Positions 25,661 through 34,451 are shown, counted from the first letter of the stretch. The stretch: DNA of 64,000 nucleotides from Polaromonas sp. JS666 (GCF_900103405.1 NZ_FNHX01000009.1:1-64000), one strand, 5' to 3'. Notes: a model not told the origin generated them from the sequence alone. Made by a program: numbers and translations.

Positions 25661-26814
25661 AGAACCTGCGCTTCGAGCAGCTCCACAGGATCGCCATAAC
25701 GCGCGGCCAGCGCCACCACGGCGGGGTCGCGCAGCGCGCACAAAAACCCGTCCTTGATCAAGGTGTTGCCGCCCGCGGTCACCGTCGCATCCAGCGTGAT
25801 CAGGTCCATGTGCACCGGCGGCTCTTCCCAGTCGGGCATCACGCGGCGTATGTAGTCGCTGGGCTGGGCCAGGTCTATGCCGAAGTGCAGCGCGCCGGGC
25901 GCGTTGGAGCCGGCCGGGTAGACCGTGTGGCGCGGCGCCTTGGGGTTGAAGCCGCAGCCGCCGCCTTCGATCATGCGGCCGCCCACCAACATCTCGCGCA
26001 GGATGACCGCTTCTTCCGAGGTGCCCTCGACCGCAGAAATCGTGTCGCCCTCAAAACGCACGGCGATTTTTTCCTCAAAGGGTTTGGCGAAACCGACCGC
26101 CCATTGCGGATACAGCACGCCGGCCATGGGCACCACGGCCTTGAAGTCGTTTTTGACCGAGTTGTGGTCCCAGAGGTTGGGGCCGTGCGTGGGCAGGTAG
26201 TGCACATAACAGCCGTCCTCCTCGGCTGTCATCTGGCCGCGCCAGCGGTTGGTGGCCAGCTGGTTGGCGCGCATTTCCTGCGTGAAGCTGATGCGAAAGT
26301 CGCTGCCGCGCGGGTCGGTAAAGCGCAGGTCGAAGCCGCCCTCGGCCGGGTAGCGGGCGGCCGTGCCGCGGATGATCTCGCCGATCAGGTCGACCGGAAA
26401 GCGCGCTTGCGGCGTGTGCAGCAAATCGAGGTTGCGAAAGTAGGTGATCTTGACCCAGCGCTGGCCGGCGCGGCGCAAGTTGATGCACAAAGGGTCGAGG
26501 ATGGAGCAAAACCACGTCGACACCACAAAAGTGGCCTTTTTGAGCATGGCATGCACTTCTTCCGGCACCGCCGTCACTTGGGTGCTGGGCTCCATATAGA
26601 CACGCACCTCGGCGCCGCGCGACTTGGCGACGCCGATCACCGCATCGATCACCCGCGGGTCCAGCAGCGGGTCTGCCAGCATCAGCACCCTGTCCCCCGG
26701 GCGTATCGCCATCACGCGCGAAAAATTGTCCAGCGCCTGGAAAAAGTACTTGGTGTCGGTCAGATTGGCCGCCACGGGGATAGGCAGGCCGACGTAAGTG
26801 GGGCTTGGGTTCAT
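25657..26814 (-). CDS. NicX/aminopeptidase-T-like metal-dependent enzyme
   Basis: This 385-residue protein resembles the family of 2,5-dihydroxypyridine dioxygenase (NicX) and M29-like aminopeptidases. Common features are the N-terminal PGDRVLMLADPLLDPRVIDAV segment in two parts, and a C-terminal metal-site region with ALHFGIDLAQP and HMDLITLDATV. The first in-frame ATG (26841) lies inside a probable operator, whereas 26814 has a GGA site at good spacing, so I chose 26814. The upstream palindromes suggest specific control. Substrate could be a dihydroxypyridine, another aromatic, or a peptide; undecided. Confidence 0.7.
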   Translation of the reverse strand: MNPSPTYVGLPIPVAANLTDTKYFFQALDNFSRVMAIRPGDRVLMLADPLLDPRVIDAVIGVAKSRGAEVRVYMEPSTQVTAVPEEVHAMLKKATFVVSTWFCSILDPLCINLRRAGQRWVKITYFRNLDLLHTPQARFPVDLIGEIIRGTAARYPAEGGFDLRFTDPRGSDFRISFTQEMRANQLATNRWRGQMTAEEDGCYVHYLPTHGPNLWDHNSVKNDFKAVVPMAGVLYPQWAVGFAKPFEEKIAVRFEGDTISAVEGTSEEAVILREMLVGGRMIEGGGCGFNPKAPRHTVYPAGSNAPGALHFGIDLAQPSDYIRRVMPDWEEPPVHMDLITLDATVTAGGNTLIKDGFLCALRDPAVVALAARYGDPVELLEAQVL

Positions 26815-26829
26815 CGTGGTTCCGTTAAG

Positions 26830-26843
26830 AATTGCATGCACAA
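26830..26843. promoter_or_regulatory. Partial operator-like site (AATTGCATGCA)
   Basis: AATTGCATGCA matches the first 11 bases of the perfect palindrome at 26914-26927, 84 bp away. It lies just upstream of the NicX-like start codon. Two sites with shared sequence suggest binding by one dimeric repressor. Confidence 0.5.
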
Positions 26844-26898
26844 AATTCGTATTTTTGGCATCAAACAGCTGGATATTAGCAGTAAGTGCGATATTTTC

Positions 26899-26927
26899 TT
26901 AGTCGACTAATGTAATTGCATGCAATT
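26899..26927. promoter_or_regulatory. Two adjacent perfect palindromes, probable operator
   Basis: TTAGTCGACTAA (26899-26910) and AATTGCATGCAATT (26914-26927) are perfect 12- and 14-bp palindromes separated by 3 bp. They lie in an AT-rich stretch upstream of the NicX-like gene. The regulator cannot be named. Confidence 0.6.
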
Positions 26928-26958
26928 GACTGCCGCGCCTACTGAACCCGCAGGGGCC

Positions 26959-27037
26959 GCGGAACCGGCTTTGCCGGGCCGCAGGCGCCGCCCCCTTGAG
27001 GGGGGAACAGGCTACACGCAGTGAGCCTGGACGGGGG
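26959..27037. repeat. Triple-hairpin intergenic repeat, copy 2
   Basis: This 79-bp element is the near-identical partner of 21444-21521, in the same orientation. It ends directly at the stop codon of the Cro/CI-like regulator gene (TTA at 27039 on the plus strand). In the minus-strand transcript the three hairpins would follow the stop codon at once. Confidence 0.85.
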
Positions 27038-27038
27038 G

Positions 27039-27770
27039 TTACCTGCGCAGCGCGGCAAAAGCCTCAAACTCCCAGCTCCGCATGGCCAGCAGCAGCGTAA
27101 AACCCTCGCGGTCTTTCTCGCCCAGCTTCTGGTCCGTCTGGTGCTGCTGGGCAAAATCCTGGGCCACGCGCTGCATGCGCTCCAGGAAGGAGGGCGCCAG
27201 GCCACGGCTGATGGAGCCGTGCACCAGCAGCAGGCCTTCGCCCTCGCCGTCGAAGCCGCCTGAAAAATAGTCGAGCAAGGCGTTCTCGCGGAAGTAATCC
27301 ATCACCGGCCCATGCGGGCGCCAGCGAAAGGTCTTGGCGAGCTTGAGCCGGTAGCGGTTCAGGGGCTTGAGCTCGATGATGCCTATGCGGTCCAGCTGCG
27401 CGAGGTATTTGATGCATTCGGCCTCCGAGAGCCGGTAGCTGCTGGTGATCTGCTCCAGCGTCCACTGCGAGAGCACACAAATCGCGGTCAGCAGCAGCTT
27501 TTTGTCGGCCACCACGGCTTTTTCCTGCGCCTCCGTCAGTTCAGCCAGCAGCGGCTGGGTGTCGGCGATGCGCCTGGCGAGATCGGCAAAGTCCAGCTTG
27601 AGCGCGCGGCAGATCGCGTCTATGCGCGACAGCGGCATGTCCCCCTTGGCCAGCATGCGCTTGACGCTGGATTCGGCCATGCCCAGTTTGGCGGCCAGGT
27701 CCGCATAGGTCATGCGCGCGGCCTTGAGTTCTTTTTTGAGGACGGTGACGAGGTCGGCGGTGGTGCTCAT
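27039..27770 (-). CDS. Cro/CI-type helix-turn-helix regulator
   Basis: The 243-residue protein has an N-terminal XRE-type HTH (about 5-60: TYADLAAKLGMAESSVKRML) and a larger C-terminal region of about 180 residues. That region holds a winged-helix-like segment (LSEAECIKYLAQLDRIGIIELKP) and no known enzyme motif. It is a likely local regulator. It is divergent from the ceramidase-like gene that heads the long plus-strand cluster (121 bp between starts), so it could control that cluster. The gap includes TATCGATTATCGGTA, a possible binding sequence, but no strong palindrome. Confidence 0.8.
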   Translation of the reverse strand: MSTTADLVTVLKKELKAARMTYADLAAKLGMAESSVKRMLAKGDMPLSRIDAICRALKLDFADLARRIADTQPLLAELTEAQEKAVVADKKLLLTAICVLSQWTLEQITSSYRLSEAECIKYLAQLDRIGIIELKPLNRYRLKLAKTFRWRPHGPVMDYFRENALLDYFSGGFDGEGEGLLLVHGSISRGLAPSFLERMQRVAQDFAQQHQTDQKLGEKDREGFTLLLAMRSWEFEAFAALRR

Positions 27771-27891
27771 GGGTATCGATTATCGGTACTTTCGGTTTGA
27801 AGCGGCTCCACCGCACTGAATTTTGATGCCCGCGGCCCATCCCGCCCCGCACAGTGCGGCTCACTCATATATAGACAGAGGAGCTTTTCGC

Positions 27892-28803
27892 ATGCAGACC
27901 ACCCCCTCCATTCTTCATCGCCGGGTTGAGCCGCTCCCCTGGCACGCGCGGCCGGCTGCCTTGGCCCGGCGCCGTGAATGCGTGCTTGCCCTTGTCTTCT
28001 TTCTAATGCTGGCTGCCGCGCTGCTGGGGCCTTCGCTGGCGCAGCCCGTCCACTACCACGACTTCGCCGACCAGCGCAGCTGGGGCTGGCTGCCGCATGC
28101 CATGGATGTCATCAGCAACCTTCCCTTTGCGCTGTGGGGCATGGTGGGTATCTGGGCGCTGCTGCGGGCTGTGCGTGAGCAGGCCGTCAGTGCCGCGGCG
28201 GCGGCCATGGCCGGGCTTTTTTTCGGCGGCCTGTGGGTGACGGCGGCGGTGTCCGCGACCTACCACCTGCAGCCCGGCGACGCCGGCCTGGCCTGGGACC
28301 GCGGCGGCATGGTGCTGGCTTTTGCCGGGCTGTTGGGCCTGGCGGCGATGCGGGCCGTCAGCACGCGCGCCGGCATGGCGCTGGCCACGGCCGTGCTGGT
28401 GCTGGGGCCGCTTTCCGTCTATGCCTGGTCGCTGAGCGGCAATGTCCTGCCCTGGGCGGTCTTGCAGGGAGGCGGCATGGCGCTGATCCTGGGCTTTGCC
28501 TGCCTGCGTCCTGCACAGGCCTGGGAGCTGCCGGTGCGCTGGGGACTGGTGATCGCCATCTACGCGCTGGCCAAGCTGCTGGAGCTGGGCGACCACGCGG
28601 CCTATGAATGGACCGGCCAGCTGGTGTCGGGCCACAGCCTCAAACACATGGTGGCTGCCTGCGCCGCCTGGCCTGTGGTGTCGGCCTTGCTAGCCGCGCG
28701 AAAAATCAGGGCAGAATCCCATGCACTGTCCAGAAACAGAGTAGGCCAGCCGCTTCGGCGCGAAGCCCGCCGCACAACAATCAAAACGAGGAGTCACGCA
28801 TGA
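27892..28803 (+). CDS. CREST/ceramidase-like integral membrane hydrolase
   Basis: The 303-residue protein has about seven membrane helices and motifs of the CREST hydrolase superfamily, which includes alkaline ceramidases. These are YHDFADQRSWGW with HAMDVISNLPF near residues 45-70, SATYHLQPGDAGLAWDRGG near 120-140, and GHSLKHMVAACAAW near 247. The Ser, the His residues and the Asp expected for a zinc amidohydrolase site are present. The start at 27892 has an AGAGGAG site. The C-terminal 30 residues are basic. It overlaps the next gene by 4 bp (ATGA). Lipid amide or ester substrate is likely; true ceramidase activity is unproven. Confidence 0.78.
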   Translation: MQTTPSILHRRVEPLPWHARPAALARRRECVLALVFFLMLAAALLGPSLAQPVHYHDFADQRSWGWLPHAMDVISNLPFALWGMVGIWALLRAVREQAVSAAAAAMAGLFFGGLWVTAAVSATYHLQPGDAGLAWDRGGMVLAFAGLLGLAAMRAVSTRAGMALATAVLVLGPLSVYAWSLSGNVLPWAVLQGGGMALILGFACLRPAQAWELPVRWGLVIAIYALAKLLELGDHAAYEWTGQLVSGHSLKHMVAACAAWPVVSALLAARKIRAESHALSRNRVGQPLRREARRTTIKTRSHA

Positions 28804-30758
28804 GTGTTGATCAGGCCACGCCGGTGTCGCCGCCGCCTGTCCAGGGGCATCCGAACCAGTTCGCGCTGCTCAAGCAGCGCCGCTTCGCACCTTTTTTCTG
28901 GACGCAGTTTTCCGGCGCGGCCAACGACAACCTCTTCAAGTTCGCTTTCACCGTGATGGTGACCTACCAGCTCAGCGTGAGCTGGCTGCCCCCGGCGCTG
29001 GCCGGGCTGGCCATAGGCGCGCTGTTCATCCTGCCCTTCCTGCTGTTCTCGGCCACCAGCGGGCAGCTCACCGACAAGTTCGAAAAAACCCGGGTGATCC
29101 GTTTCGTCAAAAACCTCGAAGTCGTGATCATGCTGATCGCGGCCGTCGGTTTCATGAGCGGCAACGCCAACGTCCAGGTGCCGGTGCTGCTGGGCTGTAC
29201 CTTTCTGATGGGCCTGCATTCCACCATCTTCGGCCCGGTCAAGTTCGCCTACTTGCCGCAGGCGCTCAACGAGCGCGAACTCACGGGCGGCAACGGCATG
29301 GTCGAGATGGGCACTTTTGTGGCCATCCTGCTGGGCCAGGTCGTGGGCGGGCTGATGGTGGCCGTGCCGCAGGTCGGGCCCGACTATGTGGCCATGGCCT
29401 GTGTGGGCCTGGCCCTGGTGGGCCGGGTGGTTTCGCAGTTCATCCCGCTCACGCCGGCGACCGACCCGGGCCTGAAGATCAACTGGAACCCGGTAACGGA
29501 AACCTGGCGCAACCTCAAGCTCGCCAGCGACAACCTGGTGGTGTTTCGCTCCATGCTGGGCATCAGCTGGATGTGGTTTTTCGGCGCCGTGTTCCTGAGC
29601 CAGTTCCCGAGCTTTGCCAAGGAAGTGCTGCACGGCAACGAGCAGGTCGCGTCCCTGCTGCTGGTGGTGTTCTCCGTCGGCATCGCCACCGGCTCGCTGC
29701 TCTGCGAGGTGCTCAGCAAGCGCCACGTTGAAATCGGCCTGGTGCCGGTGGGCGCCATCGGCATGAGCGTGTTCGCGGTGGACCTGTATTTTGCCTCGCG
29801 CGGCCTGCCCGCCGTGCCCATCATGAGCGTGGGCGAATTCGTGGCGCAGCATGCCCACTGGCGCGTGATGCTGGACCTGGCGCTGCTGAGCCTGTTCGCG
29901 GGCTTGTACAGCGTGCCCATGTATGCCTTGATCCAGCTGCGCAGCCAGCCCACGCACCGGGCCCGCATCATCGCGGCCAACAACATTCTGAACGCGCTGT
30001 TCATGATCGTCAGCGCCATCCTGGCCGGCGCGCTGCTCAAGGCCGGCTTCAGCATTCCGCAGATCTTCCTCTTCGTGGGCCTGGCCAATGCGGTGGTGGC
30101 TTTTTATATCTTCATGCTGGTGCCCGAGTATTTGCTGCGCTTTATCGCGCTGATCGCTTCGCGCCTGGTCTATCGTTTCAAGATCACGGGCGACGACCAT
30201 ATCCCGGCGCAGGGCGCGGCCGTGCTGACCTGCAACCATGTGAGTTTTGTCGACCCGGTACTGCTGATGGCCGCCAGCCCGCGCCCCATCTATTTCGTGA
30301 TGGACCACCGCATTTTCAAAATGCCGGTGCTGGGCTGGCTGTTCCGCCTGGCCAAGGCCATCCCCATCGCACCGCGCACCGAAGACCCGGCGCTCTACGA
30401 AGCGGCCTTCGAGGCGGCCGCCAAGGTGCTGCGCGATGGCGACCTGCTGGCCATCTTCCCGGAAGGCGGCATCACCAAAAACGGCGAACTCCAGGCCTTC
30501 AAGGGCGGCATCATGAAGATCCTGGAGAACGCCGAACGCGACGGCCTGCAAGTGCCCGTCGTGCCCATGGCGCTGACCAACCTCTGGGGATCGTTTTTCA
30601 GCCGCGTTGAAAGCGGGACCGCGATGAGCAAGCCGTTTCGCCGGGGGTTTTTCAACCGGGTGGGGCTTAACGTAGGCGCCCCCCTGGCGGCTGAAAAAGT
30701 CGCGCCCGCGGACCTGCAGGTCCGGGTGGCACAACTCCTGCAACAGGGAAACACATGA
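28800..30758 (+). CDS. MFS transporter-acyltransferase fusion (LplT-PlsC-like)
   Basis: This 652-residue protein joins an LplT-like MFS domain (about 15-430, with FSGAANDNLFKFAF at the start) to a PlsC-type 1-acyl-glycerol-3-phosphate acyltransferase (about 440-650). Acyltransferase motifs are present: NHVSFVDP (His480, Asp485) and FPEGG from residue 553. LplT flips lysophospholipids inward for reacylation, and in related fusions an Aas-type acyl-ACP synthetase follows; that domain is missing here. It overlaps the genes on both sides by 4 bp, so translation is coupled. A phospholipid-recycling role fits. Confidence 0.88.
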   Translation: MSVDQATPVSPPPVQGHPNQFALLKQRRFAPFFWTQFSGAANDNLFKFAFTVMVTYQLSVSWLPPALAGLAIGALFILPFLLFSATSGQLTDKFEKTRVIRFVKNLEVVIMLIAAVGFMSGNANVQVPVLLGCTFLMGLHSTIFGPVKFAYLPQALNERELTGGNGMVEMGTFVAILLGQVVGGLMVAVPQVGPDYVAMACVGLALVGRVVSQFIPLTPATDPGLKINWNPVTETWRNLKLASDNLVVFRSMLGISWMWFFGAVFLSQFPSFAKEVLHGNEQVASLLLVVFSVGIATGSLLCEVLSKRHVEIGLVPVGAIGMSVFAVDLYFASRGLPAVPIMSVGEFVAQHAHWRVMLDLALLSLFAGLYSVPMYALIQLRSQPTHRARIIAANNILNALFMIVSAILAGALLKAGFSIPQIFLFVGLANAVVAFYIFMLVPEYLLRFIALIASRLVYRFKITGDDHIPAQGAAVLTCNHVSFVDPVLLMAASPRPIYFVMDHRIFKMPVLGWLFRLAKAIPIAPRTEDPALYEAAFEAAAKVLRDGDLLAIFPEGGITKNGELQAFKGGIMKILENAERDGLQVPVVPMALTNLWGSFFSRVESGTAMSKPFRRGFFNRVGLNVGAPLAAEKVAPADLQVRVAQLLQQGNT

Positions 30759-31111
30759 AATCACTTCAATTCTTCAAAGCCGGAGGGCGTTTGTCGCGCG
30801 GCGGCTTCTGGCTTCACGGCCTCATCGTCTGGGGGCTGTTCTACCTGGTCTGGGCCGCGCTCGGCAATGCCTCGTCCGGCATCCTGACCTGGGTGATCAA
30901 CCTGCCGGCGCTGGCGGCGCTGGTGCTGATCTGCATCCGGCGCCTGCATGACCGGAACTACTCCGGCTGGTGGTTGTTGCTGGCCGCCGTCCCCGTGCTG
31001 GGGGCGCTCTGGCTGGTCTGGCAGCTGGCGCTCAGGCGAGGCGTTGCCGATGGCAACCGCTGGGGGGCGGACCCCTTGCAGGCGCACGGTGACTACCTCG
31101 TGGTGCGCTAG
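30755..31111 (+). CDS. DUF805 membrane protein
   Basis: The 118-residue protein matches DUF805: an early GRLSRGGFWLHGLIVWGLFY-like opening (in two parts), a central LVLICIRRLHDRNYSGWW motif and three to four membrane helices. The family is widespread and uncharacterised, sometimes beside lipid or envelope genes. It overlaps the preceding fusion gene by 4 bp. The next gene begins 24 bp downstream, with its own GAGGG site. Confidence 0.85.
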   Translation: MKSLQFFKAGGRLSRGGFWLHGLIVWGLFYLVWAALGNASSGILTWVINLPALAALVLICIRRLHDRNYSGWWLLLAAVPVLGALWLVWQLALRRGVADGNRWGADPLQAHGDYLVVR

Positions 31112-31134
31112 GGTTCAAAAAAAGGGAGCGAGGG

Positions 31135-33408
31135 ATGCAGCAAAACACATTGATCGTCAACGACGTCACCGGTTTGAACCCGGTAGCGGTCTGGGCCATC
31201 AGCAAGCCGAAAACCGTGGCCGACGTGGCCGACGCCCTACGCCGCACCGACGGGCCGGTTTCCGTGGGCGGCGGGCATTTCAGCATGGGCGGCCAGACTG
31301 CCAGCCCGGGCAGCCTGCACCTGGACATGCGGGACATGAACCAGGTGATTGCCTTTTTTCCGCAGGATAAGGTCATCCGTGTGCAGGCCGGCATTCGCTG
31401 GTGCGACATCCAGCGCTTCGTCGATCCGCACGGCCTGGCCGTCAAGATCATGCAGACCTATGCCAACTTCACGGTGGGTGGCGCGCTGAGCGTCAACTGC
31501 CACGGCCGCTACATGGGGCTGGGGCCGGTGGTGCTGTCGGTGCGCGCGATCAAGGTCGTGCTGGCCGACGGCAGCGTGCAGGAAGCTTCTCCGGCCGCGA
31601 ATGCGGAGCTGTTTTACGCGGTGATAGGCGGCTATGGCGGCGTGGCGGTGATCGTCGAGGCGGAGCTGAGCCTGGCGGACAACGTCAAGGTCAAGCGCCT
31701 GGCGCGCAAGATGAGCGCCGCGGAATACATCAGCCATTTCAAGGCCAAGGTCCGGTATTTCCAGGACGCCGTTTTCCATAATGCCGACCTGTACCCGCCG
31801 CATTACCGCAAGGTCCGCTCGGTGACCTGGGCGCGCACCGACGAGGCGACGACCGAGCCGCGGCGCCTGCAGCAGGGCGGCCAGAGCTATCCGCTGAACC
31901 GCTACTTCGTCTGGGCGGTGACGGAAACCCCGCTGGGGAAATGGCGGCGTGAGTACCTGATCGACCCGCTGCTTTATATGTTCCGCAAGGTGCACTGGCG
32001 CAATTTCGAAGCCGGTTACGACGTGGCGGAGCTCGAACCCGCTTCGCGCAAGCACACCACCTATGTGTTGCAGGAGTACTTCATTCCGGTCGAACGCTTC
32101 GACGATTTTGTGCCCAGGATGGCGGAGATCCTGCGGCGCCACAAGGTCAACGCGCTCAACGTGTCGGTGCGCCACGCCCAGCAGGACCCGGGCACCCTGT
32201 TGGCCTGGTCCCGAGGGGAAACCTTCGCCTTTGTGCTGTATTACAAGCAGCGCACGCGCGACAACGCGATCAACCGGGTGTCGGTCTGGACGCGCGAGCT
32301 GATAGACGCGGCCATCAGCGCGGGCGGAAGTTATTACCTGCCTTACCAGCCGCACGCCACGGCCCGGCAGTTTCACGCGGCTTACCCGAGAGCCCAGGAG
32401 CTGTTCGCGATGAAGCGGCGGCTTGACCCGCAGTACAGGCTACGCAATGTGCTGTGGGACACGTATTACGCCCCCACACTTGCCGCCTCCACCAATCCCG
32501 CCCATCCCGCCACTTTGACTGACTCCATGGACAACAGCAAACCCGCTTCGGAATTCAGGGCCGTTTTCTCCGACGTCGGCTGGCGCGACGGTTTTTACAA
32601 GTTCCTGCAAAACATCTACCGGCTTTATCCCGAAGACCGCTTCCATACGCTGATCAAGAGCACTTCGGCGGAGCTTGACGACGACGAGGCGATTTACCGA
32701 CGCTTGCAGCGCGAGCTGCCGAAGATCAAGCCCCTGCTGGCCGACCTGACCCATGCGCTGCCCGCGCTCTTCAAGCAGAAGAAGGAGATGGCCGACCAGA
32801 CCCTGCGCCTGCTGGAGGGCAGGAAGCGCATCGACGGTTATGTCGAGATCGGCTCGACGGGCCGCTACATCAGCGAGCTGCGCAAGCGCGTGGACGTCAC
32901 CGGCCCCATTACCCTCGTCAATGACCTGGCGCCGACGAATTCGCCGGTCGATATCGCGGAGCGCGGCGGCTTGCGGAAAATCGGCGGTTTTGTGCCCATG
33001 GGCGACCACGATCCGCTGCCCGCTTCCATGCCCGACGCCAGCGCGGACCTGGTGACCTGCTACATCGGCCTGCACCACTGCCCGCTGGACAAGCTCGACA
33101 GTTTTGTCGCTTCCATCGTGAGGGTCCTCAAGCCGGGCGGCATCTTCATCCTGCGCGACCACGACGTCACGACGCCTGAAATGCACACCTTTGTGTCGCT
33201 GGTGCACGCCGTCTTTAACGCCGGCCTGAACGTGGCCTGGGAAAGCAACCAGCGCGAGCTGCGCCATTTCAGGCCCGTCGCGCATTGGGTGGCCTACCTG
33301 GGCGAGCGCGGGCTCAGCGACACGGGCAAGCGGGAACTGCAGGCCCATGACCCTTCCGACAATGTCCTGCTGGCCTTCACCAAAGCCGGCGCGCGGGTGC
33401 CGGCATGA
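31135..33408 (+). CDS. GULO-type FAD oxidase fused to SAM methyltransferase
   Basis: The 757-residue protein has two enzymes in one chain. Residues 1-445 form a VAO/GULO-like FAD oxidase: VSVGGGHFSMGG with His48 at the usual flavin-linking position, FTVGGALSVNCHGRY near 112 and IGGYGGVAVIVEAEL near 164. A Pro/Ala/Thr linker (about 447-468) leads to a class I methyltransferase-like domain: VEIGSTGRY at 570-578, a DLVTCYIGLHH segment near 638, and LKPGGIFILRDHD from 665. No Shine-Dalgarno precedes the internal Met465, so I treat it as a true fusion. It overlaps the next gene by 4 bp. A close paralogue of the oxidase half lies at 38438-39856. Substrate unknown. Confidence 0.8.
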   Translation: MQQNTLIVNDVTGLNPVAVWAISKPKTVADVADALRRTDGPVSVGGGHFSMGGQTASPGSLHLDMRDMNQVIAFFPQDKVIRVQAGIRWCDIQRFVDPHGLAVKIMQTYANFTVGGALSVNCHGRYMGLGPVVLSVRAIKVVLADGSVQEASPAANAELFYAVIGGYGGVAVIVEAELSLADNVKVKRLARKMSAAEYISHFKAKVRYFQDAVFHNADLYPPHYRKVRSVTWARTDEATTEPRRLQQGGQSYPLNRYFVWAVTETPLGKWRREYLIDPLLYMFRKVHWRNFEAGYDVAELEPASRKHTTYVLQEYFIPVERFDDFVPRMAEILRRHKVNALNVSVRHAQQDPGTLLAWSRGETFAFVLYYKQRTRDNAINRVSVWTRELIDAAISAGGSYYLPYQPHATARQFHAAYPRAQELFAMKRRLDPQYRLRNVLWDTYYAPTLAASTNPAHPATLTDSMDNSKPASEFRAVFSDVGWRDGFYKFLQNIYRLYPEDRFHTLIKSTSAELDDDEAIYRRLQRELPKIKPLLADLTHALPALFKQKKEMADQTLRLLEGRKRIDGYVEIGSTGRYISELRKRVDVTGPITLVNDLAPTNSPVDIAERGGLRKIGGFVPMGDHDPLPASMPDASADLVTCYIGLHHCPLDKLDSFVASIVRVLKPGGIFILRDHDVTTPEMHTFVSLVHAVFNAGLNVAWESNQRELRHFRPVAHWVAYLGERGLSDTGKRELQAHDPSDNVLLAFTKAGARVPA

Positions 33409-34451
33409 TGCGTAGCATCCGCAGGCTGGGCGCCGTGGGCGCGCTGGTCGCGGGGCTCGCCTTGGCCTGCGGCATCGCCGCGGCGCCCGCCAAGCCCGTG
33501 GCGGGGGCGGAGCACGTGCGCGGCGTGGAGCAGACGCTGCTGACCTACCCCGAATGGTTCCTGGTATTCAGCCCCTATGAATACGGCGAGTTCATTGCCG
33601 CGAACGCACCCAGCCGTTTCCCCTATTACGGGCACATCGCGCAGTTCTGGGAAAGCTACAAGGCGGTGTTTGACGAGACGCGCCGGCGCGCCCTGGACCT
33701 CAACGCCGGCTACCACCTCATGATCATGGTGATAGGCACCAGCACCAGCGTGGAATATGCCCTCAAGTCCGCCTACGAAACCCTGATCGGCCGCCTTGCC
33801 GAATCGACGGCCGGCCGGCCGACGCCGGAAGACCGGCATGCCGCGGCCGTGGCACAGGACTATGTGCGCTTCATCCGCGTGCAGCCCTGGTACGAGTACG
33901 ACTTCGGCAAGGCGATGGCCGGCCTTTGGCAGGGCGTTCCGGCGACCGGTCCCGACATGCTTCGCAAATGGGAGCGGCGCTTTGCGCTCACGACCGAATA
34001 TGCCATCAAGATGGCCTACGCCAAGCTGATCAAGCTGGGCACCAAGTCGATCTACGATGCGCCCTTGCCGGTGACGGCCGTGGTGGCCAAACCCGCGCCC
34101 GCGGCGGATGCGGCCCTGCCTGAACTCAAGCTGCTGCGGCCCCTGCCGGACGGTGCCGCGCTGCTCACCATTCCACGCTACGAAGCCTTTATGACCTATG
34201 CGCAGGCGCTGGCCGGGCAGGGTGTCAACTTCAGCGAGATCGCCGGCAACGACTCCTTCATCCTGGTCAGTGTGCTCGCACCCGGCGCCTGGAAGCCCGA
34301 AAGCCCCGCCGCGGCGCTGCTGGTGCAACCCATACTCACGCAGCCGGGCACCCAGCGGGTCGTGATGACGCTGCCCGTGGCCCACCTGGCCGAAGCCTTG
34401 CGGCAGTGGAAGACGGCGAAGCTGCAAATCGAGCATGTCTTTGACTACTAG
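33405..34451 (+). CDS. Secreted protein of unknown function
   Basis: The 348-residue protein has a signal peptide (about 1-27, with ACGIAAA near the end of the hydrophobic core). The conserved-looking core begins with VEQTLLTYPEWFLVFSPYEY, followed by FPYYGHIAQFWESYKAV and NAGYHLMIMVIGTSTSVEY. Aromatic residues and two Trp-Tyr clusters are prominent. I do not recognise an enzymatic motif. Tight coupling on both sides (4 bp overlap upstream, 17 bp downstream) ties it to the oxidase-methyltransferase and the alpha/beta hydrolase. I infer a periplasmic partner in the same pathway. Confidence 0.75.
   Translation: MMRSIRRLGAVGALVAGLALACGIAAAPAKPVAGAEHVRGVEQTLLTYPEWFLVFSPYEYGEFIAANAPSRFPYYGHIAQFWESYKAVFDETRRRALDLNAGYHLMIMVIGTSTSVEYALKSAYETLIGRLAESTAGRPTPEDRHAAAVAQDYVRFIRVQPWYEYDFGKAMAGLWQGVPATGPDMLRKWERRFALTTEYAIKMAYAKLIKLGTKSIYDAPLPVTAVVAKPAPAADAALPELKLLRPLPDGAALLTIPRYEAFMTYAQALAGQGVNFSEIAGNDSFILVSVLAPGAWKPESPAAALLVQPILTQPGTQRVVMTLPVAHLAEALRQWKTAKLQIEHVFDY

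Noticed and set aside
28794..30764. A 656-codon open frame antisense to the LplT-PlsC fusion
   Set aside because: The sense frame has complete transporter and acyltransferase motifs; the antisense product is His/Gln/Arg-rich low complexity.
32527..33408. The methyltransferase domain as a separate gene starting at an internal ATG
   Set aside because: There is no Shine-Dalgarno before 32527, and the upstream frame continues without a stop through a plausible linker.
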